A stretch of DNA of 64,000 bases from the NCBI GenBank assembly GCA_934394985.1, contig CAKRRF010000002.1, forward strand, positions 66,576 through 130,575, read 5' to 3'. Made by a program: the position numbers and the translations under genes. This DNA comes from an uncultured Marvinbryantia sp. Its GTDB lineage: Bacteria; Bacillota; Clostridia; Lachnospirales; Lachnospiraceae. Numbering within the stretch: position 1 is the first letter of the stretch; every line of letters begins with the position of its first letter. Below, piece by piece: positions 40,762 to 50,036 of this stretch. The notes beneath the pieces were generated by a model, which was given only the letters and a program-made list of their open reading frames with translations, searched no databases and had not been told where the DNA came from.

Positions 40762-43700
40762 GTGAGAGTATTGAACCGGAAAGAAAAAAGAAATAAAGGA
40801 TATACGTTGGCAGAGGTTTTGCTGGCCGTGGCGATCATCTTGATCCTCATGGCAATTGCTGTCCCTGCCTTTTTTGCGATCAGAAAAAATCTGCGTCAGA
40901 AAGCACTGGATCATAAGGCGGAGATTATTTATATGGCGGTACAGAATAATCTGACAAAGCTGCGCAGTAACGGAAGCAGTGCACAATACGGAGTGGATAA
41001 GGCAACGAAGATGAATGTGATTCCCATGGACTCGGATGGGGAGAAGACATTGTATTATGTGACCGCAGACCAGAAGAATGCTCAGACCAGTGCAGCCAGC
41101 GTGATTGTGACAGAAGATACCGTAGATGCAGAATTGTATCAGCATTACTGGGTAGCAGAGTATGACCCGACAAGTGCCAGTGTCTATGCTGTATTTTACA
41201 GTGAAAAAAGAAAGGACTACGAACCGGCAGCTTACAATTCACTGCGCTATAAGAAGAACCGTTTAAAAGATGGTGCTCGTGTTGGTTACTACGGAGGAGA
41301 TTCTGTTGAGTCCGGAAACACGTCTGCACTGGCGCCAAAGATCACGGTAAAGAATGAAGAAAAGCTTCAGGTGATCATTAACAGTAAGCGTCCGGATGAT
41401 AATCCGCTTTCTTTTGATGTTCGGATGACGGATACTGCAGGCCATACGCTGACGCTGAAATATGGAACAGACAGCAGTGGAAAAAATCTGACTCATAAAA
41501 CAGATGATCTGCATCTGGCAGATACGTCAGGACTGGATAGAAATAATGAAACAGGAACCATACGTGGAAATAATTATACACTGACTTTGACACTGGATGC
41601 ATTGCAGCCGTTGGGCAGTGATGAAAATGCGGCATCCAGATTTGCAGAACTGTATGGAAAAAATACACAAAATGCAAAATTAAAGACACTGCCGGACAGT
41701 CAGCTGACACCGGGAACCGGTCTGCATATTGAGGTGACAGTTCACAGTGACAGTTCTATGGTAGAGGGGCTGTCAGCAGTGGCAGATACCAATAGTCTGT
41801 TTGGAGATAACAGTACACAAGATCAGGCAGATATTCTGTATGGCAGACATCTGCAGAATCTGGATCAGGAGACATCTGGTGTAACAGATGCTATTACATC
41901 AGCAGTTCAGAAAAGTGATATTCATTTTGAAAAAAGGGATGATCTGGAAGAAGATCAGACAGATATCGATTCATGGTATAGCTGCTACGGTGAACTGGCC
42001 TTTCATCCGATTACAAATCAGCAGCTGATCAGTTATCAAACGCAGATCTCTTCCTTACGGATCAGTCATCTGACGACAGAAGCAGCAGAAAAAGCCGGGC
42101 TGTTTGCAGTCACACCGGCGAATATGATGATCAGTGGCGTACACCTGGAAAGCAGCAAAATCATCAGCAATCACAGTGAACATACTTATGCCGGTGCGCT
42201 GGTGGCCTATGCAGGCGGTGCAATTACTGTGGATGACTGTCAGATCTGGCTGAATCCAACGGATCTGGAAGGAAAAACGGAAAAAGATCTGTGGATAGAC
42301 GGTGCAGCTGTGCAGGGCGGTCTGGTTGGCTGCGCAAGGGGGCTGGCAACGATTACCAATTCTCTGGCTGCAACAGTGATGGGAACAGAAGACTCGATTT
42401 ATACAGGTGGTCTGATCGGACAGGCGCAGGGCGGAGCGGTGCTTACCGGCTCTTATGCGGATTCCTATCTTAGCGGTCAGACGACAGGAGGGTTGATTGC
42501 ACAGTTATCCGGTCAGACAACGATACAGTCCTGCTACGTGGCAGGATATCAGAAAGCTGTAAAAGTGGCAGGAGGATTTCTGGCAGAAGCATCAGCACAG
42601 ACGAAGGTCAGCAACAGTTATACAGCAGTTACCTGGCTGAAAGCAGATCAGGAAGGCGCAGATACCGTCAGACGTTATTCTGTCATGCCAAAAAAATATG
42701 CTTCTGTTACGGATTCTACCTATTTTCTGGATGGCGGTACGGACTATACAGCAGATGAAAAAACAAACGAGGCTGTTGGCAAGAAGGTTAGCTATCCGGA
42801 ACTGAGCAATCTCACCCGCATGGCAGAAAAACTGAATATGGGAGGCATTGTGAAGTTTGGAAGTGCAGCAGCGACTACACCATATAACCTGAAAAATCAG
42901 GGCCTTTCCTCGTATTCCTATCCGGCCCTGGCAGAACTGCCACATTATGGAGACTGGCAGGCATCCTTTGAAGCAGGCAGTCTGGTGTATTATGAAATAT
43001 ATCAGGAAGATGGCAGTTGCGGATTTTTTGGAGGTAATATCACTCCTTCCTTAAGAACAGATCAGACAGTAGTCGGGGATGGATATGGGATTGTATACAG
43101 TGAAGAGCAAAAACCAGACGATGTATTTACGGTAACATATCAGAAGCTGACTCAAACTGGTACGCCGGAGGATCAGATTCTGACGATTGATCCGACGAAA
43201 AAAGAGGTTGTTTCTTATTCGGTAACGGTGGATGAAACAGACTATATCATTTATCCACTGCCATCAGAAATCGTGAATGCCGCATCGCAAAAGGATGCTT
43301 TCTATCAAAAACTGGTAATCAGTGGAGAGGCGGCAACAGGAGATAGTCAGGAGCAAACCGGAGAAGAAGATACGGTCACCGGAAATATCTTTTATTATAA
43401 TCCACATTTTGCGAAAACGGTTATTACTACCGGAGATGATGTACAGAAGCTGACGGTTCCAAACACGATCAGCATCCGGACAGCAAGACAGCTGTATGCA
43501 CTGAGCAGTTATTATGCGAAATATGCTGGTGTACTGACGAATAAGAAAACATTTATCCAGGAGCTGGATATTGATTATGCAGCATATGAATGGACAACGT
43601 ATGCAGATACCAGAGATGCCGTAACCGTTCAGAAGCCGATCGGAGAAAAAGAAGCATTTACGGCAAACTACGACGGACAGTATCATAAGGTGCAGAATAT

Positions 43701-46700
43701 CAGTTTTGCCAGTGATGAGAACAGGGTAGGGTTTATCGGAGAAAATGCCGGAACGGTTCAGAATCTGTTTCTGGTATCTGATTATCAGATGGATAAAAGG
43801 AATTCGTATCTGAAGTATGAGAAGGAAATCACTGGCAACCAGACCGTTTATATGGGAGTGCTGGCCGGAGTGAACAGTGGACAGATTCAGAACTGTGCAG
43901 TCAGTGGTTATTGCACAGAAGGAAACAAGGCAACACTTTACATCCGGCAGAACGGAACACTGTATTTTGGAGGACTGACTGGTAAAAATGCAGGAGTTAT
44001 AAGAAACTGCGAGGCAGATACACCATTGGTAAATGCGAACATTCTATATGGAAAAGCGTATATCAGCGGATTTTCCGGTGAAAATGCATCGACCGGAAAG
44101 ATTACCGGAAGCTATGCCATCGGTAAAGTAAAGGTGGAGTATTCCAAAGGCGAAAAATCCATGATCAGTGGTTTTACGGCAAAAAATGCAGGTTATCTGA
44201 ATAACAATTACTGTGCAGTAGCACTGACAGCTGCCGGAAGTACCGATACCTGTGGTTTTTCTCCAAAGGGCGGAAATATCAGAAACTGCGATTATCTCAG
44301 TGGCGGAACCTTCCGCTATCTGGGAAATATGGAATCCTATGAGAATACCAGCGGAAGCGGAACCGCCAGAAGCTATGACGAATTGAAGCAGAAGGAATAT
44401 ACCAGAGCAGAGTGCCACAGTGCCACATCTTCGCAGGAAGGTTATCCGTTCAGTGCAGTGGTTAAAAATGCTTCAAAAGAAAAAGTGCATTTTGGCAACT
44501 GGCAGTTAGATTCCGATTTGGGAAGCTTTGGTGTCATTTACTGGGAAAAAGAAGAACAGGGATCCAATAACGGATATCATTTCTCTTACATCGGATACAC
44601 GGAAGATGCCACGAGCCCGGAGGATACCCTGTATCGGATCAGTGGCGATACCCTGTGTCAGGAACATGATGACGGTGGTATCGTCACCAGGTATGGATAT
44701 GGATATTATTACAGAGCAGGACTGGATGAAACAGAAAAACCGATACCGCAGGCCCGGGGATTCCAGACCGGAACAGAAAATAAAGAAGTATCAGAAGAAC
44801 TGAGCAAACGTCTGGACGGATTTGAAGTCAGGGCATTTACGACAGCAGCTTCTGTCGGAACAACAAAAAAAGATACGGACAGTTATATGAAGATGACTTC
44901 GGGCGCAGTCAACGGAGTGTGGTCCATACAGGATCCGAAGAGTGGAAAGAGCTATGATTTCACCATCAGTCCATTTTTTGCCAATGCGATGCAGTATGGT
45001 GTAGAAGATACCGGGGAAATACTGGCGCAGGAACTGACGGTGCTGGCGGAAGACGGAAGTGTGGTAACCGGAAAAGAGCCACTGGCAATGCCGGGAACAG
45101 ACAGCAACCCATATGAGATTCGTTCCGCAGCACAGCTGCAATATCTGAACTGGAACAGTAAAACCGGTGATGCAATTACCATGCTGGATGCAGAAAATTA
45201 TCTGAAAACAGTGAATTATTACACCTATCTTGGACAGATGCTGGGTGCAGAAGGCAGTCAGGCAGATGGAGAAAAAGAATATCGCTGGACAGGGAAGGAG
45301 GTACCAAAGCAGCAGAGATATGTATTAAATTCGGAAGAAAAATGCCGTCAGAATAAATACAAAGACTATTATATAAATGTCAAAGATAACTGCAATCAGG
45401 GATATTGGGAATTTGTCAGAGACGCATCGGGAAAATCCTGTCAGGTAAAGGAATGGGAGATCAACCGTGATCATGTGAATTCCTGGCTATATGGTCATAT
45501 GCATTATAAGTGCAAAGAAACGACTGACACCGGCTACTGGAAATGGATCGGATCCGGGGAACCGTCTGATGGTACGACCAGCTGGATTCAGGTGGGAGAA
45601 ATAACAGATGGCAAAATCAGTGTGCTTCAGACACATGATGTAAATGCAAATAGGATGCCGGATAAAAATGGAACGGACAAAACACATTTTACGCAGATTG
45701 GTTCCCTGTTTGATACAGAGGCGGCAAATCATACGGCAAATGCCAATGCATATATTGCGTATTTTGCGGGAAAATTTGATGGAAATACGTACAGTATCAA
45801 AAATGTAGAGATCCACAGCACCAATGCCCTGGTAGGTCTGTTCGGTGCAGTAATCGGAGCCAAGGTACAAAACATCACCTTATATTCTGATAAGGGGAAT
45901 TATATTCAGAGAAGTGCACAGAGCCCGAAAAGCTGGTATGCCATCGGCGGCATGTGTGGTCTGGCAGGTGTCGGAAAGGGAAACCAGGATGCAGATACCA
46001 CGATTGTGAATTGTACCGTATCCGGCTATACCATTCGTGATAACAGTACGAGAAGTGCCTGGGGAGATGGTAATGTGGGAGGTATGTTTGGAATCAGTAC
46101 GATGAACATACAGCAGTGTACTGCAGTCAATACCATAGAATTAAACTGTAATTTTATGGGAAACGGGAAAAATGACGGAGTATCGGTACGAACAGGAGGG
46201 CTGGCCGGAAGTATGCGTGGAGAGCTGACCATGTGTTATACCGGCGGAGAGATTCGCTGCACAGAGGAATGCTATGCGAATGCAAGAACCAAAAAGGATA
46301 CGGATTATACCAGATATAAAGAAGGTGCCAAGATATTTATGGGTGGTCTTACAGGAGGAATCTATCTGAAAGACGGAGGAAATCTTGGAACATTACTGGG
46401 AGATCATATCCTCGGTTTCTCGGATTATCCGGGAAATACAGGAAAACATAATGGAAAAGTGTGTAATACTCCTACAACGATCATATCCAACTGTTATACT
46501 TACATAGAATTGCCAGGCAGCAAGGAACAGGTGGATAAGATCTACTCTATCCAGCCGATTGGAAGTAACGGAGAAACACCAAACGAAAATGATAATAACC
46601 GTCATACCCGTGTGAAGATTCAAAATTGTTATTATTATGGAAATAATATTACGCATATAGAGAAATTTACAGCGAAAAATGCAGGCAGCGGACCAGATGA

Positions 46701-48369
46701 TACGAATATTGATGAAACAGCAATAAGTATCAGCTGGGATCAGATGAGTGGAAAGGAGCAGATAAACGGTCAGGATTTTCTGGACTGCATCAATACCGGT
46801 ATCCGGGGAAAAGGATTCGGAACTGTGACAACGAAAGATGCGAATGGAAAGCAGATAAACGGTAAATATACCTTCCCGGGAAGCCGGACCGATCTGGACG
46901 GAATGAACTATCCATTTCCGACGATTCTGGAACAGGGTGCAGGAAGTGAAAGCGTGAATGTACATTATGGTGAATGGCAGTTGAAGGGGCTCTACTGGGA
47001 AGAAAGCCGTGCGGATATGGATATTTTTGAATCTCTGAATCCTGATGGAGGAGAAGAGAAGAAAAAAGCAGTAAAGACCTTTATACTGAAGGATGCATCC
47101 GGGATTATCGTCAGCAGCAAGGAATGGGATGATTTTGAGTTTGTGTATGGGTATGAGGAAGATACTGTCATTCAGAATATCTCGGAAGAAGCTGCACAGA
47201 CAGATCACAAGGAGAGCAGTATTTTGAAAGCGCAGGATTCAGTTGCAGAAGTCCTGGATATCCATTATGATAGTACAGTGGGTGGTTATATTGCTGCTGT
47301 ATGGGCACATAAGACAGGAACCGAAGTGATTACGGCGGTGACGACCGGCACAGACGGACAGACCTACCGTGCATCCTTCACGCTGACGGTGACCGCAGAT
47401 CTTACCGCTTATGCAGACAGTGCGTCAGTGAGTATGAAAAATAAAGATACGGTTATTCTGACACTGCATGCGGTGCCAATGACGATGTACACAGGCAGTG
47501 ACGCAGATCAGCTGATTACAGCAGATCAGCAGAATGATATGGAATATGCGGAAACAGTGCTTATGCAGAACGGGGAAGTGATCACCGGCGTGGACAGTAC
47601 AGTCGGCAGTGGGCAGTCAGAATCTTTAGCAATGTCAGAAGAATCAACGTGGAATGCAGATGAGGAGCCTGAGACCGCAGAGGATGTGGACAGAGACGAC
47701 GAAAGTGAAGAGGTTTCTGACAGTGAGATTCAGCTTCAGGATCAGGCAGAAAAAACAGAAATATCAGAAGCAATCATTATGCCATATGCAGAATCAGATC
47801 ATGCAGAGACAGAGTCACAAACGGATCTGGCACCCTATATGGACTGGAAAGTAGAACTGGAAGACGGCGGAGAAGATTATCTGTCAGTGTCGGAGGTAAA
47901 AGCCCTGGCAGACAGTCAGCAGATGCAGTTTACGATCAGCTGTCATGCAGATCTGGAAGCGGATACTGTCATTACCCTGACGATTACCGGTACATATATA
48001 TATGAAGATGTGGACTATACGGTGACGACCTGGGTGGAAGTGATACCGCAGGTGACAAGTGTACAGATCGTGGATGATGCAGGCAACCTGATATCAGCAG
48101 ATACTGCACAGGAGCGAGATACTGTCCTGGATGGAAGTACAGCAGATGACAGTGATGTTACAGAAGATACCGAATCTGCAAATGATGTAAAAGAGCCGGA
48201 TGTGGAAGAAGCAGATACAGAGATTGCTTCGGATGAGACAAAAGTCGAATCAGATGCAGTGGCAGATAATCCGGATAGTATACCCGATGAGACTGACAGC
48301 AGTGTAATTCTGGAACATAACAGTGATGACACAATAACAGAGAGTGGCACAGTCATCGGAATAGAATAA
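40762..48369 (+). CDS. Giant prepilin-like surface protein with three beta-helix-like modules
   Basis: 2535 residues, over ten times a normal pilin. The N-terminus is a true type IV prepilin signal: a basic leader ending Gly13, then YTLAE with Glu at +5 and a hydrophobic helix to about residue 38. The rest should be exported. GLUG-like Gly-rich repeats (GGLVGCARG, GGLIGQAQGG, GGLTGKNAG) with following asparagine/cysteine turns occur around residues 478-620, 1030-1150 and 1690-1900. Three modules each end in a YG(D/N/E)WQ...Y(Y/W)E phrase (about 724, 1245, 2070). The last 400 residues are Ig-like and then very acidic, without LPXTG or anchor. GTG 40762 follows AGAGGT; TTG 40771 is an alternative. 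It heads the pilus operon and is a candidate tip adhesin. Confidence 0.85.
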   Translation: MRVLNRKEKRNKGYTLAEVLLAVAIILILMAIAVPAFFAIRKNLRQKALDHKAEIIYMAVQNNLTKLRSNGSSAQYGVDKATKMNVIPMDSDGEKTLYYVTADQKNAQTSAASVIVTEDTVDAELYQHYWVAEYDPTSASVYAVFYSEKRKDYEPAAYNSLRYKKNRLKDGARVGYYGGDSVESGNTSALAPKITVKNEEKLQVIINSKRPDDNPLSFDVRMTDTAGHTLTLKYGTDSSGKNLTHKTDDLHLADTSGLDRNNETGTIRGNNYTLTLTLDALQPLGSDENAASRFAELYGKNTQNAKLKTLPDSQLTPGTGLHIEVTVHSDSSMVEGLSAVADTNSLFGDNSTQDQADILYGRHLQNLDQETSGVTDAITSAVQKSDIHFEKRDDLEEDQTDIDSWYSCYGELAFHPITNQQLISYQTQISSLRISHLTTEAAEKAGLFAVTPANMMISGVHLESSKIISNHSEHTYAGALVAYAGGAITVDDCQIWLNPTDLEGKTEKDLWIDGAAVQGGLVGCARGLATITNSLAATVMGTEDSIYTGGLIGQAQGGAVLTGSYADSYLSGQTTGGLIAQLSGQTTIQSCYVAGYQKAVKVAGGFLAEASAQTKVSNSYTAVTWLKADQEGADTVRRYSVMPKKYASVTDSTYFLDGGTDYTADEKTNEAVGKKVSYPELSNLTRMAEKLNMGGIVKFGSAAATTPYNLKNQGLSSYSYPALAELPHYGDWQASFEAGSLVYYEIYQEDGSCGFFGGNITPSLRTDQTVVGDGYGIVYSEEQKPDDVFTVTYQKLTQTGTPEDQILTIDPTKKEVVSYSVTVDETDYIIYPLPSEIVNAASQKDAFYQKLVISGEAATGDSQEQTGEEDTVTGNIFYYNPHFAKTVITTGDDVQKLTVPNTISIRTARQLYALSSYYAKYAGVLTNKKTFIQELDIDYAAYEWTTYADTRDAVTVQKPIGEKEAFTANYDGQYHKVQNISFASDENRVGFIGENAGTVQNLFLVSDYQMDKRNSYLKYEKEITGNQTVYMGVLAGVNSGQIQNCAVSGYCTEGNKATLYIRQNGTLYFGGLTGKNAGVIRNCEADTPLVNANILYGKAYISGFSGENASTGKITGSYAIGKVKVEYSKGEKSMISGFTAKNAGYLNNNYCAVALTAAGSTDTCGFSPKGGNIRNCDYLSGGTFRYLGNMESYENTSGSGTARSYDELKQKEYTRAECHSATSSQEGYPFSAVVKNASKEKVHFGNWQLDSDLGSFGVIYWEKEEQGSNNGYHFSYIGYTEDATSPEDTLYRISGDTLCQEHDDGGIVTRYGYGYYYRAGLDETEKPIPQARGFQTGTENKEVSEELSKRLDGFEVRAFTTAASVGTTKKDTDSYMKMTSGAVNGVWSIQDPKSGKSYDFTISPFFANAMQYGVEDTGEILAQELTVLAEDGSVVTGKEPLAMPGTDSNPYEIRSAAQLQYLNWNSKTGDAITMLDAENYLKTVNYYTYLGQMLGAEGSQADGEKEYRWTGKEVPKQQRYVLNSEEKCRQNKYKDYYINVKDNCNQGYWEFVRDASGKSCQVKEWEINRDHVNSWLYGHMHYKCKETTDTGYWKWIGSGEPSDGTTSWIQVGEITDGKISVLQTHDVNANRMPDKNGTDKTHFTQIGSLFDTEAANHTANANAYIAYFAGKFDGNTYSIKNVEIHSTNALVGLFGAVIGAKVQNITLYSDKGNYIQRSAQSPKSWYAIGGMCGLAGVGKGNQDADTTIVNCTVSGYTIRDNSTRSAWGDGNVGGMFGISTMNIQQCTAVNTIELNCNFMGNGKNDGVSVRTGGLAGSMRGELTMCYTGGEIRCTEECYANARTKKDTDYTRYKEGAKIFMGGLTGGIYLKDGGNLGTLLGDHILGFSDYPGNTGKHNGKVCNTPTTIISNCYTYIELPGSKEQVDKIYSIQPIGSNGETPNENDNNRHTRVKIQNCYYYGNNITHIEKFTAKNAGSGPDDTNIDETAISISWDQMSGKEQINGQDFLDCINTGIRGKGFGTVTTKDANGKQINGKYTFPGSRTDLDGMNYPFPTILEQGAGSESVNVHYGEWQLKGLYWEESRADMDIFESLNPDGGEEKKKAVKTFILKDASGIIVSSKEWDDFEFVYGYEEDTVIQNISEEAAQTDHKESSILKAQDSVAEVLDIHYDSTVGGYIAAVWAHKTGTEVITAVTTGTDGQTYRASFTLTVTADLTAYADSASVSMKNKDTVILTLHAVPMTMYTGSDADQLITADQQNDMEYAETVLMQNGEVITGVDSTVGSGQSESLAMSEESTWNADEEPETAEDVDRDDESEEVSDSEIQLQDQAEKTEISEAIIMPYAESDHAETESQTDLAPYMDWKVELEDGGEDYLSVSEVKALADSQQMQFTISCHADLEADTVITLTITGTYIYEDVDYTVTTWVEVIPQVTSVQIVDDAGNLISADTAQERDTVLDGSTADDSDVTEDTESANDVKEPDVEEADTEIASDETKVESDAVADNPDSIPDETDSSVILEHNSDDTITESGTVIGIE

Positions 48370-48401
48370 ACACAACAGGATAAAAGAAAGGAGGTACCCC
48401 T

Positions 48402-49082
48402 ATGAAGGAAGATAGAACGTTACAAAAACTAAGATCCACACAGGGTACCTCCATCTTTTTTGGTATCCTGTTTTTTCTGATTGCATCGATTCTCAGTATT
48501 GTGATGTTAAACGGTGCGGTGACAGCAGTAAAAAATGTACAGTCTGACCGCAAAAATGAGCAGAGCTTTCTGACCTGTTCCAGTGCTGCAAAAACGCTGA
48601 GAGACCTGATTACAGAAACAAAGGTGATCTGCACCAGGCAGACAGAAATACAGGCAGATGGACAGAAAACAGAAAAAGATCCAAACTGGACATCGGATCC
48701 GGGAATGGGAGAAACATACCTTATAAAATGGTTGCAGGCGCTGGCAGATCATTCAGTGGCAGGCAGCAGTCTGAATAAACAACTGACGATACAGCTTCAG
48801 AGCGCACAGGCAGAACATGTGGATCCGGTAAGGGCAGATATTACGATAACAGAAGACAGAGAAAATACCTGGAATGATCAATATCATCCATATGATATTA
48901 CCATGGTGTTATCGGTCGGAACAGGACTGGATGCCTGCCAGATGACCCTGACACTGAACGGTGATATAAAAGGGGAGCAGCAAGAAAGCGGGAATGTCAG
49001 AACGGATACCATCACTTATACCTGGACGGCAAAGAGGATTATTTTTGGTACAACACCAGTTTCGGAGGATACAGTCCAATGA
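48402..49082 (+). CDS. Pilus-associated protein with N-terminal membrane helix (PilX/GspK position)
   Basis: A 226-residue protein of the pilus operon. After a short basic start, residues about 15-38 form one hydrophobic helix (begins TSIFFGILFF); a mostly polar, Gln/Thr-rich domain follows. There is a Gly just before the helix but no Glu at +5, as in PilX/GspK-type minor pseudopilins, which often vary there. AAAGGAGGT is close to ideal. It overlaps the next gene by four bases (ATGA). The function as a minor pilin is inferred from place and shape only. Confidence 0.65.
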   Translation: MKEDRTLQKLRSTQGTSIFFGILFFLIASILSIVMLNGAVTAVKNVQSDRKNEQSFLTCSSAAKTLRDLITETKVICTRQTEIQADGQKTEKDPNWTSDPGMGETYLIKWLQALADHSVAGSSLNKQLTIQLQSAQAEHVDPVRADITITEDRENTWNDQYHPYDITMVLSVGTGLDACQMTLTLNGDIKGEQQESGNVRTDTITYTWTAKRIIFGTTPVSEDTVQ

Positions 49083-49429
49083 AAAAAGAACAGAGAAAGA
49101 AACAGTTTAGAGATATCAGACAAAGAGCAGTTAACAGGCTGCGCAGCAATGCAGGAGAAAGTATGGTGGAGACGCTGGTCACGATGATAATTCTGTCACT
49201 GGCAGTGCTGATGCTGTCAGGAGCAGTGGTGACTTCTGCAAAGGTGACGAAAAAAGCCGATAATACCGATACGGCTTTTGTAACCACAGACCAGCACCAG
49301 GAAACGGGTATCATGATGATTACAGATGACAGCGAAATTGCCACGCATGGCGTTTTTCTAAATGTCAATGTATATAAGACTCAAAATAATTATCTATATT
49401 ACGAACCTCAGTTACAGGGGATAAATTAA
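49079..49429 (+). CDS. Minor prepilin (PilV-like)
   Basis: A 116-residue small prepilin. A long basic leader of about 24 residues ends NAG, and the mature start is ESMVE, with Glu at +1 and the key Glu at +5, then a hydrophobic helix (TLVTMIILSLAVLML). The remaining domain is only about 65 residues. Translation is coupled to the preceding gene (ATGA) and to the next one (TAA followed by ATG). It is recognised as a prepilin by the signal; its role is inferred as minor pilin. Confidence 0.8.
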   Translation: MKKEQRKKQFRDIRQRAVNRLRSNAGESMVETLVTMIILSLAVLMLSGAVVTSAKVTKKADNTDTAFVTTDQHQETGIMMITDDSEIATHGVFLNVNVYKTQNNYLYYEPQLQGIN

Positions 49430-50014
49430 ATGAGAAAAAAAATCAAACATAAGATCAGAAAGAAGCTGAGCGGCAGCAGAGGATTTTCTTTGGGAGAACT
49501 GCTGGCAGCTACGATCATTCTTCTTCTTGCCAGTCAGGTGATGGCGGAAGGAGTCACCTTTGCGGTGCGCATGTACAATCAGGTGCTGACCCGTTCGCAG
49601 GGGAAACAGCTATGTTCTACGCTGACAGGCAGTATTGAGACGGAACTGCGTTATGCCACCAGCATTACATACGATGAAAACAATGGAGAACTGCTTAATT
49701 ATTTCAGTCCGATTTATGGACAGACGCAGAGCAGCTTCCTTTCTATAGACGATGCAGAGAAAGAAGTAACAGGCGGAGAACTTGCAATCAGGGTAAAAGA
49801 TGCGGATGGCAGAGTAGCATACCAGAAGCTGATATCCGGATCTGCATACAGTTCTTTTGGCCTGAAGGCAAAAGCAGAAACCAGATATGACAAAAGCAGC
49901 AATATATTTACCGTAACGCTGACCATACTGGATAAGAACAATCAGGAACAGACAGAAAACAGGTTCCATGTGATCCCTGTGAATGTACTGAAAATCCATC
50001 AGAGTAACAGCTAA
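49430..50014 (+). CDS. Minor prepilin (PilW/PilJ-like)
   Basis: A 194-residue prepilin: basic leader MRKKIKHKIRKKLSGSRG, mature start FSLGE (Glu +5), hydrophobic helix to about residue 45, and a beta-rich domain typical of PilW-class minor pilins. It begins directly after the stop of the previous gene. With the two genes before it and the giant pilin it makes a set of four, comparable with the minor pseudopilin complex that primes pilus assembly. Confidence 0.82.
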   Translation: MRKKIKHKIRKKLSGSRGFSLGELLAATIILLLASQVMAEGVTFAVRMYNQVLTRSQGKQLCSTLTGSIETELRYATSITYDENNGELLNYFSPIYGQTQSSFLSIDDAEKEVTGGELAIRVKDADGRVAYQKLISGSAYSSFGLKAKAETRYDKSSNIFTVTLTILDKNNQEQTENRFHVIPVNVLKIHQSNS

Positions 50015-50036
50015 GGAATAAAAGGAGATAAAAGAT

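Noticed and set aside
48015..48356. Ser/Val/Thr-rich frame on the - strand
   Set aside because: It is the mirror of the acidic tail of the giant pilin; no ribosome site or promoter.
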